Shown piece by piece: positions 36,736-46,254 of a DNA stretch of 64,000 bases. The notes beneath the pieces are model-generated. The model did not search any database. It had not been told where the DNA came from and worked only from the letters and a program-made list of their open reading frames with translations. This DNA comes from Leptobacterium sp964389205. Its GTDB lineage: Bacteria > Bacteroidota > Bacteroidia > Flavobacteriales > Flavobacteriaceae. The stretch spans positions 1 through 64,000 of the forward strand of contig CAYMDH010000009.1 of NCBI GenBank assembly GCA_964389205.1, written 5' to 3'. Within the stretch, counting starts at the first letter, position 1, and each line of letters starts with the position of its first letter. Both the position numbers and the translations under genes were made by a program.

Positions 36736-37502
36736 TGAGTATGAAGAAATTAATTTTTGCCATACTTTTTATAAGTTCAGGCTTTTTATTTGGACAAACA
36801 AATACAGCTCTTTTTGAAGAGGCAAATAAGTTGTATAATGAAGGCGATTATGAAAGCGCCATAGAGAAGTACAAACGTATTTTAGAAAGCGGAGAACATT
36901 CTTCTGCTCTCTATTATAATATGGCAAATGCGCATTATAAACTGAACAATGTAGCTCCAACAATATACTATTATGAAAAAGCATCACTTTTAACCCCCAA
37001 TGATGCAGATATTAAAAATAATATTGCATTTGCAAGAAATATGACTTTAGATGCAATTGAAGTATTGCCGCAAACTGCTTTTAGCAAAATTGCTGAAAAG
37101 AGTATTAAAAAACTTTCCTATAATAATTGGGCAATACTCTCTATTGTTTTTATGTTTCTTTTTGTAGGTACATTTCTCTTTTATTATTTTTCATACAGGC
37201 AACAAATTAAGCGTGTGCTGTTTATTATAAGTATATTATCTCTTGTATTCTGTATCGCTTCAGTTTCTTTTGCTTATACAACATATAATAGTATTCAAGA
37301 AGATAGACCTGCTATTATTTTTGCTGTTGAAGCGAATGTAAAATCAGAACCAAATGATAGAAGTGAGAATATCTTTTTACTTCATGAAGGCACTAAAGTA
37401 AATGTTTTAGACCAGCTAAATGATTGGAAAAAAATCGTACTTTCCGATGGTAAAATTGGCTGGGTTCCTAAAGGAGACCTAAAAGAATTAAAGGAGTTTT
37501 AA
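36735..37502 (+). CDS. batE: BatE-type TPR protein with SH3-like domain
   Basis: 255 aa with a signal peptide (about 1-20, SGFLFGQ). Two TPRs (about 25-100), two membrane helices (about 134-152, 161-180) and a bacterial SH3 domain (about 195-252: NVKSEPNDRSENIFLLHEGTKVNVLD, GKIGWVPKGDL). It is the last gene of the MoxR-Bat operon and closes it at 37502. SH3 domains of this kind often bind cell-wall peptides. Confidence 0.9.
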   Translation: MSMKKLIFAILFISSGFLFGQTNTALFEEANKLYNEGDYESAIEKYKRILESGEHSSALYYNMANAHYKLNNVAPTIYYYEKASLLTPNDADIKNNIAFARNMTLDAIEVLPQTAFSKIAEKSIKKLSYNNWAILSIVFMFLFVGTFLFYYFSYRQQIKRVLFIISILSLVFCIASVSFAYTTYNSIQEDRPAIIFAVEANVKSEPNDRSENIFLLHEGTKVNVLDQLNDWKKIVLSDGKIGWVPKGDLKELKEF

Positions 37503-37574
37503 TAGAGTTTTCAATTAAATCAATTGGTTAAAAGATTTTAATTATTCCTTAACAAAAATTAATAGCATTACTAT

Positions 37575-37582
37575 TATATTTG
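37575..37582 (+). promoter_or_regulatory. -7 box upstream of the small exported protein
   Basis: TATATTTG matches TAnnTTTG exactly and is 17 bp before the gene start. It indicates that the gene is transcribed separately from the Bat operon. Confidence 0.5.
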
Positions 37583-37598
37583 TAAAAAATGCAAATAA

Positions 37599-37910
37599 AT
37601 GTCCCGATTGTTATCTACAATCTTTTCCATTATTTTAATAGCGTCTTTCACGCTGCCTCCTATTATTTCTTTAATTGAAAAAGGAACGGGTATTTGTCAT
37701 GTAGATTTTGGAGACGAAACAGAAAAAAAAGAAAATCAGGAAACAGAAAAAGATACATTAGAAGTCTATGTTGCTTCTAACAATGATTTTGCTTTTATGT
37801 CTATTGCATTAGCAATTAGAAGCAATGGAAATGAACAAGCTAATTATTATGAATTAGCTTTAGATGTCTTTATACCCCCCCCAGAACAACAAACAAATTT
37901 CATTATTTAA
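37599..37910 (+). CDS. Small exported protein of unknown function
   Basis: 103 aa. A hydrophobic N-terminal segment (about 4-22) is a signal or anchor; one Cys (about 34, GICHVDFG) follows, then an acidic Lys/Glu linker and a C-terminal part ending ALDVFIPPPEQQTNFII. The three prolines are encoded over a C8 run (37875-37882), rare in this AT-rich DNA. It has its own -7 box and a terminator, so it is a single-gene unit. No family recognised. Confidence 0.65.
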   Translation: MSRLLSTIFSIILIASFTLPPIISLIEKGTGICHVDFGDETEKKENQETEKDTLEVYVASNNDFAFMSIALAIRSNGNEQANYYELALDVFIPPPEQQTNFII

Positions 37911-37921
37911 TTATTTTTTAG

Positions 37922-37946
37922 AAAAAAAGCATAAGCTTTCTTTTTT
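37922..37946 (+). terminator. Terminator of the small exported-protein gene
   Basis: A-rich arm 37922-37930 pairs with 37935-37943 around an ATAA loop with one mismatch; the T-rich 3' arm supplies the run of T. It is 12 bp past the stop. Confidence 0.65.
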
Positions 37947-37988
37947 GTTTAATAGTCCTTTTTAGGATTAATTTAATAGTATTATTTT

Positions 37989-39575
37989 ATGGATATTTTT
38001 AAAAATATAAAAAGCGATTTACCTGCTAGTATTGTAGTATTTTTTGTAGCCTTGCCCCTTTGTTTAGGAATCGCATTGGCTAGTGGAGCTCCGTTGTTTT
38101 CAGGTTTAATAGCAGGGATTATAGGAGGAATAGTGGTAGGTGGCCTTAGTGGTTCTAAAATTGGAGTGAGCGGTCCTGCTGCAGGGCTGGCTGCAATTGT
38201 TTTATCAGCAATCGGAACATTAGGAGGTTATGAAAACTTTTTATTAGCAGTTGTACTAGGAGGAATTATTCAATTGGTTTTTGGTTTTTTAAAGGCTGGA
38301 ATTATCGGTTATTTTTTCCCTTCATCTGTTATCAAAGGAATGCTAACAGGAATAGGGATTATTATCATTTTAAAACAAGTACCTCATTTTTTCGGTTATG
38401 ATGCCAATTTAGAAGGAGATTTTGCTTTTTTTCAGCTTAATGGAGAAAATACATTTTCAGAGATTTTAAATTCTATTAATTATATAAGCATAGGACCTAC
38501 TATTGTTGGGTTTATAAGCTTGTTCATTTTAATTCTTTGGAATCGTGTATTGACTAAAAAGAGTAAAATATTTCAATTAATCCAAGGACCTTTGGTAGCG
38601 GTTGTATTAGGAATCCTTTTCTTTACTTTTACACAAGGGAATCAACAAATAAATTTTTTAGATACGCAGTTAGTTCGTGTTCCTGTTCCTGATGGAGTTG
38701 AATCTTTTCTTGGACAATTCACTTTTCCAAATTTTGGTGTTTTAGGAAATCCTGAGATATGGATTGTAGCCTTTACCATAGCACTAGTTGCCAGTCTTGA
38801 AACATTATTATGTGTTGAGGCCACAGATAAATTAGACCCTAATAAAAATGTAACTCCAACCAATAGAGAACTTTTAGCTCAAGGGACTGGTAATATCTTA
38901 TCTGGATTAATAGGAGGACTTCCAATCACACAAGTAATTGTAAGAAGCTCTGCTAATATTCAATCTGGAGGACGCAGTAAAATGTCTGCGATCATTCACG
39001 GTTTCTTTTTGTTAATCTCAGTAATGCTTATACCAACATTACTTAATAAAATTCCGCTAGCAGTCCTTGCAGCAATATTGTTTATTGTTGGGTATAAATT
39101 GGCAAACCCAGCCTTGTTTAAAAAAATGTTCCAATTAGGATGGAAACAATGGGTTCCATTTGTAACAACTGTAATAGGAATAGTATTTATTGATTTATTA
39201 AAAGGATTGGCCTTAGGTTTGGCTGTAGGAATAGTTGTTATTTTAATCAAGAGCTTTCAGAATTCTCATTTTTTACATAAAGAAGATAAGAGTAATGGAG
39301 TTCCTAAAATTAAAATGACATTAGCAGAAGAAGTAACTTTTTTTAACAAGGGAGCAATTTTAAAAGAACTGGATAATATACCAAAAGAGACTTATTTAGA
39401 ATTAGACGTTAGAAAAACTAGATATCTCGATAATGATATTATAGAAATACTGGAAGATTTTGCTCATAAAGCCAGAGAAAGGAATATCGATATTAAATTA
39501 ATTTCAGAACGGGGTGTTATTGAGAATCCGTCAAGTTTTATCGAATTTTTCAGGCTGAGATCAAAAACCAGCTAA
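37989..39575 (+). CDS. SulP family anion transporter (bicarbonate/sulfate type)
   Basis: 528 aa with about 10-12 membrane helices from residue 10 to 430. The SulP signature region is clear: LPLCLGIALASGAPLFSGL and GGSGSKIGVSGPAAGL-type wording near 55-70. A short STAS-like domain (about 445-525: TYLELDVRKTRYLDNDIIEIL) faces the cytoplasm. SulP carriers move sulfate, bicarbonate or other anions, often with Na+ or H+. The carbonic anhydrase gene directly downstream points to bicarbonate. Confidence 0.92.
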   Translation: MDIFKNIKSDLPASIVVFFVALPLCLGIALASGAPLFSGLIAGIIGGIVVGGLSGSKIGVSGPAAGLAAIVLSAIGTLGGYENFLLAVVLGGIIQLVFGFLKAGIIGYFFPSSVIKGMLTGIGIIIILKQVPHFFGYDANLEGDFAFFQLNGENTFSEILNSINYISIGPTIVGFISLFILILWNRVLTKKSKIFQLIQGPLVAVVLGILFFTFTQGNQQINFLDTQLVRVPVPDGVESFLGQFTFPNFGVLGNPEIWIVAFTIALVASLETLLCVEATDKLDPNKNVTPTNRELLAQGTGNILSGLIGGLPITQVIVRSSANIQSGGRSKMSAIIHGFFLLISVMLIPTLLNKIPLAVLAAILFIVGYKLANPALFKKMFQLGWKQWVPFVTTVIGIVFIDLLKGLALGLAVGIVVILIKSFQNSHFLHKEDKSNGVPKIKMTLAEEVTFFNKGAILKELDNIPKETYLELDVRKTRYLDNDIIEILEDFAHKARERNIDIKLISERGVIENPSSFIEFFRLRSKTS

Positions 39576-39746
39576 CCATTAAAGAAATAAAATATATAAA
39601 AAACGAGCAGAAATAATATTACCTTGTTGTCTCATTTTCTATATGGAACATCTAATTTTTAATTATATAGTTAAATCGTAATATGGATATTTCATCTGAC
39701 TATTGAAAAAATAAATGTCAACAGTCAAAATAAAATTTTACAAAAT

Positions 39747-40379
39747 ATGAAAGCGCATACAAAAGAAACACAAGCAGCAATTACTCCAGATATTGCTTTA
39801 CAATTATTAAAAGAAGGAAACCAACGTTTTATAGAGAACAAACAAATAAATAGAGATTTACTAGAGCAAATAGCCGATACAAAATCAGGTCAATTTCCAT
39901 TTGCAACCATTCTACACTGTATTGATTCTCGAGTATCAGCCGAGCTTATTTTTGATCAGGGGGTTGGAGATATTTTTAGCATACGCATAGCTGGAAATTT
40001 TGTTAATGAAGATATTTTAGGAAGCATGGAATTTGCTTCTAAATTAGCCGGGACTAAGTTAATTTTAGTATTAGGTCACACTAGTTGTGGCGCTGTTAAG
40101 GGAGCTTGCGATGATGCTAAAATGGGGAATCTCACTAAACTTATAAGCAAACTTAAGCCAGCGGTAGCTGCTGTGTCAGAACCTGCTGATGAGAGCTTGA
40201 GAAATTCATCAAATATTGATTTTGTAAATACCGTTGCGCAACAAAATGTACAACTTACTATAAATCAAATTAGAAAAGAAAGTGAAGTTCTTAATGAAAT
40301 GGAACAAGAAGGCGCTATTAAAATTGTAGGAGGAATGTATGACGTTAGTAACGGATCTGTTACTTACACAGACGCATAA
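39747..40379 (+). CDS. Beta-class carbonic anhydrase
   Basis: 210 aa. Zinc ligands are C58, H111 and C114 (HCIDSR, GHTSCGAVKG), with the D60-R62 dyad that opens the active site. It interconverts CO2 and bicarbonate. No signal peptide, so it is cytoplasmic. It lies between two SulP genes with 171 and 102 bp gaps, and has its own terminator, so the three may be separately transcribed but functionally linked. Confidence 0.95.
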   Translation: MKAHTKETQAAITPDIALQLLKEGNQRFIENKQINRDLLEQIADTKSGQFPFATILHCIDSRVSAELIFDQGVGDIFSIRIAGNFVNEDILGSMEFASKLAGTKLILVLGHTSCGAVKGACDDAKMGNLTKLISKLKPAVAAVSEPADESLRNSSNIDFVNTVAQQNVQLTINQIRKESEVLNEMEQEGAIKIVGGMYDVSNGSVTYTDA

Positions 40380-40403
40380 ATATTATAAATTTAATGTAAA
40401 TTT

Positions 40404-40434
40404 AAGCCGGTATATTTATATATCGGCTTTTTTT
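40404..40434 (+). terminator. Terminator after carbonic anhydrase
   Basis: AAGCCG and CGGCTT arms with an inner TATAT stem, followed by seven T residues. 25 bp after the stop, it separates the anhydrase from the second SulP gene. Confidence 0.85.
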
Positions 40435-40481
40435 AATAATCATTATATCAATTTGCTTTTTGATTTTAAACATTTAAATAA

Positions 40482-42347
40482 ATGAAAAACTTTTTTTCAA
40501 ATATTAAAGGAGATGCTTTTGGAGGTATAACTGCAGGAATCGTTGCTTTACCTTTGGCCTTAGCCTTTGGAGTTGCTTCTGGTTTAGGGCCAGCTGCAGG
40601 ATTGTATGGAGCCATACTTATTAGTTTTTTTGCAGCCTTATTTGGAGGAACAAATACTCAAATATCAGGCCCCACAGCTCCCATGACAGCAGTAAGTACT
40701 ATTGTAATTGCTGGTATTATTGCAGCAAATGATGGCGATATTAATAAAGCACTGCCTCCAATATTAACGGTTTTTCTATTAGCAGGATTTATTCAAATAG
40801 GGTTAGGGGCCATTGGTTTGGGGAAATATATCAGATATATTCCTTACCCTGTAGTATCTGGTTTTATGACCGCGATAGGGGTTATCATTTTATTAACTCA
40901 GATTTTACCATCCTTAGGGTACTATCCTAAAGAAGATATGACTTATGTTAATCAATTTGAGCTAAAAGCAGAAGAAACAATTCTCAAAAATATTTTAAAA
41001 GAAGAAACAGGTGAAGCAACTTTAACATTAGATAATTTTAAAACAGCAACAACAAGAGGTGGCAAAATAAGTGAAGCGGCTATTTTAAAAGAATCTCAAA
41101 CTTTGGCTGGAAAAAAAGCTTCAGGAACCATAGGAGCCATTAGAGTTTTACCAAGAGCATTGCAAAATATAAATTGGTTAGAGCTGATATTGGCTATAGG
41201 AACTATTATTGTTATTTATGGTTTTAAGCGAATTACTAAAGTAATACCCAGCACACTGGTTGCCTTATTGGTAATGTCAGGTATTGCATATGGATTTGGG
41301 TTAGATTATCGCCCAATTGAAGAGATCCCTGGAGGTATTCCTATTCCAAAATGGGAAATATTCACTCAATTTAATTTGGGAGCCATAACCCCTTACATAT
41401 TTACAGCTTTAACATTAGCATTATTAGGGGCTATTGATTCTTTGTTAACCAGTGTGGTAGCAGACAATATGACCAAAACGAAACACAAACCCAATAAAGA
41501 GTTGATGGGGCAAGGAATAGGAAATAGCATTGCTGCTATTTTTGGAGGTATTCCAGGCGCAGGAGCTACTATCAGAACCGTTGTAAATATAAATTCTGGA
41601 GGAAAAACAAAACTGTCAGGAATGATAGCAGGAATCGTTTTGCTCATTATTTTTTTAGGTTTGGGACCGGTGGCCTCTAAAATCCCAGCTGCAGTTTTAG
41701 CAGGTATTCTTATCACTGTTGGAATTGGAGTAATGGATTATAAAGGATTGAAAGCAATTTCAAGTTTACCCAAAGACATAAAAATTGGACGTTTAAAAAT
41801 AAGTTCAGAAGTATTAATAATGCTTGTCGTACTTGGACTTTCTACATTCTGGGACTTGATTTATGCTGTTGGAATTGGGTTGGTGTTAGCTTCTCTTGTA
41901 TTTATGAAAAAAATAGGAGATTTAACAGGGGAGCATTCTGATGTTAAAACCTTATTAGAAGAAGAAGCATGGACTGATGAGAAAAATTTTCCAGAAGATT
42001 TAAAAGGAAAAGTATTTATTAAGCATATTAAAGGCCCATTGTTTTTTGGATCTACTAATAATTTTCAACTATTAGCAGAACAAATCTCTGAAGCTGCAAC
42101 AAAAGTTATTATGCGTATGGATAGAATGCAGTATATAGATCAATCTGGGCTTTATGCATTAGAAGATACTATAATTGATCTGGAAAAAGCAGGAAAATGT
42201 GTATTGTTGGTAGATGTACAAAAACAGCCAAGATATATGATGGAACGTATAGATATTATTCCTGATTTAATTTCTGAGGAACATATTTTTGATACTTTTG
42301 ATAACTGTGTTCAATGGATAAAAGAAAATAGAAATATTGCTGAATAG
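40482..42347 (+). CDS. SulP family anion transporter with STAS domain
   Basis: 621 aa. Membrane region about 10-480 with GGITAGIVALPLALAFGVASG at the start and SGPTAPMTAVST (the conserved SulP 'SGP' turn), plus an extra loop of about 70 residues (about 150-225) between helices that is not in the first SulP. The STAS domain (about 510-615) has the usual MRMDRMQYIDQSGLYALED, where the Ser of DQSG corresponds to a phosphorylatable position in relatives. With the anhydrase and the other SulP it suggests uptake and use of inorganic carbon. Confidence 0.93.
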   Translation: MKNFFSNIKGDAFGGITAGIVALPLALAFGVASGLGPAAGLYGAILISFFAALFGGTNTQISGPTAPMTAVSTIVIAGIIAANDGDINKALPPILTVFLLAGFIQIGLGAIGLGKYIRYIPYPVVSGFMTAIGVIILLTQILPSLGYYPKEDMTYVNQFELKAEETILKNILKEETGEATLTLDNFKTATTRGGKISEAAILKESQTLAGKKASGTIGAIRVLPRALQNINWLELILAIGTIIVIYGFKRITKVIPSTLVALLVMSGIAYGFGLDYRPIEEIPGGIPIPKWEIFTQFNLGAITPYIFTALTLALLGAIDSLLTSVVADNMTKTKHKPNKELMGQGIGNSIAAIFGGIPGAGATIRTVVNINSGGKTKLSGMIAGIVLLIIFLGLGPVASKIPAAVLAGILITVGIGVMDYKGLKAISSLPKDIKIGRLKISSEVLIMLVVLGLSTFWDLIYAVGIGLVLASLVFMKKIGDLTGEHSDVKTLLEEEAWTDEKNFPEDLKGKVFIKHIKGPLFFGSTNNFQLLAEQISEAATKVIMRMDRMQYIDQSGLYALEDTIIDLEKAGKCVLLVDVQKQPRYMMERIDIIPDLISEEHIFDTFDNCVQWIKENRNIAE

Positions 42348-42351
42348 TTTT

Positions 42352-42891
42352 TTATATAGTATTGTGATCTTCTTCTTCTGTTGTAGATTTATTTTTTAAT
42401 ACCCAAGAAAACACAAAAGCTCCAATATCTCTAACAGGGGTATACAATATAGAAGCATCCGTAGTTTCTTTATTTACAAAACCAAGTGTATTGTTTGTGC
42501 GATCAAAAAATATAAGAACAGCACCAAGAATAATGACTGTTTTTAATCCCCCAAAAAGCGCACCTAAGATCTTGTTTAAAATACCGAGAGCTGCAAAATC
42601 AGCTATTTTCGTAAGGAGTTTTCCAGCCATGTTAACAATCACTATGATGATGATAAAAGTAATGATGAAAGCGACTAAATTGATATATCTTTCTTCCCAT
42701 GAAAGGCGTTCAACCAAATAATCTCCAACAAAATAAGAAAAATGAATGGCTCCATAGATACCCCCAACCAGTGCTATTAAAGAAGCTATTTCAACAAACA
42801 ACCCTTTTATAAATCCGCGAACGAGACCATATACAATAAGTCCACCTAAGATAATATCAATAAAGTTCATTTTCTGGATAAGTTTAAACAA
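42352..42891 (-). CDS. CvpA family membrane protein
   Basis: 179 aa with four membrane helices (about 10-25, 30-50, 68-88, 105-125). The start NFIDIILGGLIVYGLVRGFIKGLFVEIASL is the standard CvpA opening, and GILNKILGALFGGLKTV the conserved amphipathic part. Relatives are linked to colicin V production and envelope stability; the molecular role is unclear. It is convergent with the SulP/STAS gene, with only 4 bp between stops. Confidence 0.9.
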   Translation of the reverse strand: MFKLIQKMNFIDIILGGLIVYGLVRGFIKGLFVEIASLIALVGGIYGAIHFSYFVGDYLVERLSWEERYINLVAFIITFIIIIVIVNMAGKLLTKIADFAALGILNKILGALFGGLKTVIILGAVLIFFDRTNNTLGFVNKETTDASILYTPVRDIGAFVFSWVLKNKSTTEEEDHNTI

Positions 42892-43081
42892 ATATAAAAT
42901 TTTATACCATTTACAATTTGAAAATACCTTAATAAAATACCTTTTTCCCTCTCTATATCAGAATAAAAAGAAACTGTAACTCAGGTTACACGTTATTTTT
43001 CATCATCATCTAAAGAAAAAATTATTATTTTCTTTTGTGGTAATTTCAAACCATAACTGGTATTAGAATCCAGCTAGTTTG

Positions 43082-43089
43082 TAACTTTG
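43082..43089 (+). promoter_or_regulatory. -7 box that decides the start of the next gene
   Basis: TAACTTTG fits TAnnTTTG. Transcription would begin a few bases after 43089, so the in-frame TTG at 43087 cannot be the start, and the ATG at 43105 is preferred. Confidence 0.5.
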
Positions 43090-43104
43090 CTTTTTTATAG
43101 AGAT

Positions 43105-43461
43105 ATGGCAAGAGATGAAAAATTAAAAGAGCGTTGGTCTATACTTGTAGACAAACTCTCATCACAATTTGCAGATGGCGATGTATTAGACCTAGATGCA
43201 ATCATCTATCTTATAGGAGTTCAAGAGTTAGGTCAATTACATAGATCCTATAAAAAGGATGAGAAATTAGGCCTTATGCATATAGCTATTTGTAGGCTAT
43301 TAGAGCCTTATGGATATTATGAATTTGATTTCTTTGATAAAGAGGGATGGCCTCATTATAAAGTAAAAGAGGAACTTCCTACCCTTAAAGCAGGAGAACA
43401 ATCTATATTAATGAAAGAAGCCATTGTTCACTATTTTTTAGAAAAAGAATTTATTATTTGA
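43105..43461 (+). CDS. Conserved-looking cytoplasmic protein of unknown function
   Basis: 118 aa from the ATG at 43105 (MARDEKLKERW). No signal or membrane helix. Helical with a tail-end core: DLDAIIYLIGVQELGQ and MHIAICRLLEPYGYYE; the sequence looks well constrained and typical of a lineage-specific housekeeping protein, but no family name is certain. It sits 58 bp before the CREST-type gene on the same strand. Confidence 0.75.
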   Translation: MARDEKLKERWSILVDKLSSQFADGDVLDLDAIIYLIGVQELGQLHRSYKKDEKLGLMHIAICRLLEPYGYYEFDFFDKEGWPHYKVKEELPTLKAGEQSILMKEAIVHYFLEKEFII

Positions 43462-43519
43462 TAAGTTTCCTCTCACTTCTCGACTATTTATAGAGTAATG
43501 AAATAAAAAAGAGAAACCA

Positions 43520-44215
43520 TTGCTTAAATTCCCTAACGATAGTGGGCCTATATATCGAGAAACTGTAGAAAGTGGTTTTATTATAGAACCTTGGAATACA
43601 GCTAGTAATCTTATTTTTCTTGCCATCGTTTTATATTGGTCTTTTAAAATTCGAAAAAACATAAAGCACCATCAATTCTTAGCTTTTGGTTTGCCTACCT
43701 TATTGATAGGATATATTGGAGGGACTATTTATCATGCTACACGTAGTCATGAAGCATGGCTTTTAATGGATTGGATTCCTATTGTATTACTTTGTTTAGC
43801 TGCTTCTGTTTTCTTTTTTAGAAAATTAAAAATCCGAAGGCGTATTATTACATCTATTGTTGTATTTCCGTTTATCATGTCTTTTTCTTTAGATGCTTTG
43901 CCAATGGCATCTTACTTAAGCAATCTTATTGGTTATGGGCTAATCGTATTGGTTATTTTATTCCCGATGTTTAGATATTTACAACTGAATAACTGGAAGC
44001 ATAAAAAATGGGTATACTTATCTTTAGCTAGTTTTGTTATTGCACTTTCTTTTAGAAGTATAGATTTAATGGTAGATACTACTATTTTTTCAATGGGAAC
44101 ACATTGGTTGTGGCATCTATTTGGTGGCATTGCGGTACATTTTTTAATTTCTTATATCTACAATGATCAAAAAATGATACGCGCAAAAAATTTTGTAATG
44201 AGTGTTGTTAGATAG
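43520..44215 (+). CDS. CREST-superfamily membrane hydrolase, ceramidase-like
   Basis: 231 aa with about seven membrane helices. The motif set matches alkaline-ceramidase/PAQR (CREST) proteins: NTASNLIF near the start, GGTIYHATRSHEAWLLMDWIP (His and Asp), FRSIDL (about 181) and GTHWLWHLFGG (His-x-x-x-His, about 193-203). These form a zinc site in the family. It may hydrolyse an amide in membrane lipids, fitting for sphingolipid-making Bacteroidota; the substrate is inferred. The start is TTG. Confidence 0.75.
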   Translation: MLKFPNDSGPIYRETVESGFIIEPWNTASNLIFLAIVLYWSFKIRKNIKHHQFLAFGLPTLLIGYIGGTIYHATRSHEAWLLMDWIPIVLLCLAASVFFFRKLKIRRRIITSIVVFPFIMSFSLDALPMASYLSNLIGYGLIVLVILFPMFRYLQLNNWKHKKWVYLSLASFVIALSFRSIDLMVDTTIFSMGTHWLWHLFGGIAVHFLISYIYNDQKMIRAKNFVMSVVR

Positions 44216-44409
44216 ATCAATTTGTTTTTTCATTTTTCAGCTATACTGCTTTTTTTCAATTGGCTTTTTTAATAGATCGAAATAAATATAAAAACCCACT
44301 CTTTTTTATAATAGCATTTTCCCTCTTAATTTACTGTAAAAGAAAATAATAATTGGTATAACAAAACGATTTATAACGAATTCAACCCTTTTTACATAAG
44401 ATTATTCCT

Positions 44410-44417
44410 TAAATTTG
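44410..44417 (+). promoter_or_regulatory. -7 box of pheS
   Basis: TAAATTTG matches TAnnTTTG, 20 bp before the ATG. The leader is too short for a T-box or attenuator. Confidence 0.5.
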
Positions 44418-44437
44418 CCTTTCGAAATTTTTTTGAG

Positions 44438-45457
44438 ATGATTGATAAGATCAAAGACCATATCGCTGATGTAGCGAAATTCACAGCAGAGACTCCAGAA
44501 GCAGTTGAAGAATTCAGAATAAAATACCTTGGTAAAAAAGGGTTATTAAAAGACCTTTTTGCGGCTTTTAAAGATGTTCCTAATGAGCAAAAAAAGGAGT
44601 TTGGTCAAACGATCAATCAATTAAGAGATGCTGCTACAGAGAAAGTAAATACATTAAAAGAAGCCTTAGAAAATAAGGTAGAAGAAAAAAATATTTATGG
44701 CGATCTTACTAGACCAGGAGAGCCGATAAGCATTGGATCTAGACACCCTATTTCTATTGTTAAAAATCAAATTATCGATATTTTTTCTCGCATTGGGTTT
44801 AATGTTTCTGAGGGCCCAGAAATAGAAGACGACTGGCATAACTTTACGGCCTTAAACTTGCCAGAATACCATCCTGCCAGAGACATGCAGGATACTTTTT
44901 TTATTCAAACAGATCCAGATATTTTACTACGTACGCATACATCGTCTGTACAAGTGCGTTATATGGAAGAAAACAAACCGCCAATTAGAACAATTTCTCC
45001 AGGAAGAGTATATAGAAACGAAGCAATATCTGCTCGCTCTCATTGCTTTTTTCATCAAGTAGAAGGATTGTATATTGATAAAGACGTTTCTTTTGCAGAT
45101 CTAAAACAAACACTACAGTATTTCACCACAGAAATGTTTGGGAAATCAAAAATAAGACTCCGTCCTTCTTATTTTCCATTTACAGAACCCAGTGCTGAGG
45201 TCGATGTTTATTGGGGGCTGGAAACAGAAACCGATTATAAAATGACCAAAGGAACAGGATGGTTAGAAATTATGGGATGTGGTATGGTAGATCCAAATGT
45301 ACTAGACAATTGCGGTATTGACTCTAAAGAATATTCTGGTTTTGCATTTGGTATGGGAATAGACCGTATTGCATTATTGCTTTATCAAATTTCTGATATT
45401 AGAATGCTTAGCGAAAATGACCTTCGTTTCCTTGAGCAATTTAAAAGCGCTTTATAA
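44438..45457 (+). CDS. pheS: Phenylalanine-tRNA ligase alpha subunit
   Basis: 339 aa. N-terminal coiled coil for tRNA binding (about 1-85), then the class II core: motif 1 region GFNVSEGPEIEDDWHNFTALN, motif 2 RVYRNEAISARSHCFFHQVEG and motif 3 GFAFGMGIDRIALLLY (about 306-321). It attaches phenylalanine to tRNA together with PheT, which is not in the window. The operon structure differs from the pheST order of many bacteria. Confidence 0.97.
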   Translation: MIDKIKDHIADVAKFTAETPEAVEEFRIKYLGKKGLLKDLFAAFKDVPNEQKKEFGQTINQLRDAATEKVNTLKEALENKVEEKNIYGDLTRPGEPISIGSRHPISIVKNQIIDIFSRIGFNVSEGPEIEDDWHNFTALNLPEYHPARDMQDTFFIQTDPDILLRTHTSSVQVRYMEENKPPIRTISPGRVYRNEAISARSHCFFHQVEGLYIDKDVSFADLKQTLQYFTTEMFGKSKIRLRPSYFPFTEPSAEVDVYWGLETETDYKMTKGTGWLEIMGCGMVDPNVLDNCGIDSKEYSGFAFGMGIDRIALLLYQISDIRMLSENDLRFLEQFKSAL

Positions 45458-45519
45458 GCTTCTTTCAAATCATTGAAAATTTAAAAACCGAATTAATTTT
45501 CCATAAATAATTCTTCTCA

Positions 45520-45915
45520 ATGAAAAAAGATATTGAAATCCCTATTGTAAAAGAAGTATATGTAGCAGTAGTACATGAATGGAATGAAGAATTTCTTTCT
45601 AAAGACTGGAACGCCTATATTATTAATGATAGAGAAACTCCTATTGATATGGTATTAATTGTTTCTAGAGGCTATGATAATGATAAGAAAACGTCTAAAA
45701 TGCGTCATGGTATTGGAAAAGTAGAAAAAAAATCTTTTGCCAAAATAGAGTTGATGCAAGAAGATGTTTTACTGCTAAACAATGAATTTTATGTAACCTT
45801 TTTTGCAGACGATAAACTCTATGAAAGGAAATACATTTTTAGAAAAAATACCATTAATGAACATGCTATGCAAGTACTTCCTGTTATGGAGGTTGAGGGG
45901 GTTTTAGTGAAGTAA
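45520..45915 (+). CDS. Conserved-looking protein of unknown function next to pheS
   Basis: 131 aa, soluble, no signal. Strand-rich text (IPIVKEVYVAVVHEWNEEF, PIDMVLIVSRGYDN, MRHGIGKVEKKSFAKIELM, NNEFYVTFFADDKLYERKYIF) suggests one compact beta domain. No recognised family. It follows pheS by 62 bp and may be read through from it. Confidence 0.72.
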   Translation: MKKDIEIPIVKEVYVAVVHEWNEEFLSKDWNAYIINDRETPIDMVLIVSRGYDNDKKTSKMRHGIGKVEKKSFAKIELMQEDVLLLNNEFYVTFFADDKLYERKYIFRKNTINEHAMQVLPVMEVEGVLVK

Positions 45916-46254
45916 TTTTCTATTCATTTTGCCTTGAAACAAAACCCTTCGACAACGCTCAGGATAAACCAAGCCAAAAAATTCAAGAAGATTTTTATGA
46001 ACTTTTGGCTTCGCCAAACCACTGATAAAACTAACGCTTCATGTTCTTTTATGTTTTCAACATAACGCACTTCCGCTTGTTTTACAGTTAGTTCTTGAAA
46101 GCCTTCGGTTACTTTCTAAGAGAACTTTGAACTAAAATTCGAATGAATGAAAAAACAAAAAAACAATTAATATAAAAAGGAATACTTTTTGTACCCCTAT
46201 ATTTAGATTCAAAATAAAAAGAATACTTTAAAGGCATAAAAAGAGAATCACCAA
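45916..46254. repeat. Dispersed repeat, distal module copy 3, with a REP-like motif
   Basis: No gene. About 46025-46130 is closely similar to the reverse complement of 1530-1640, sharing CACTGATAAA, CGCACTTCCGCTTG, TTTACAGTTAG and CTTCGGTTACTTTCTAAGA-like pieces. At 45945-45963 lies CCCTTCGACAACGCTCAGG, of a type that recurs between genes in many Bacteroidota (from memory). Confidence 0.7.

Noticed and set aside
44216..44437. T-box or attenuator before pheS
   Set aside because: The promoter lies only 20 bp before the start, leaving no room for a leader structure.
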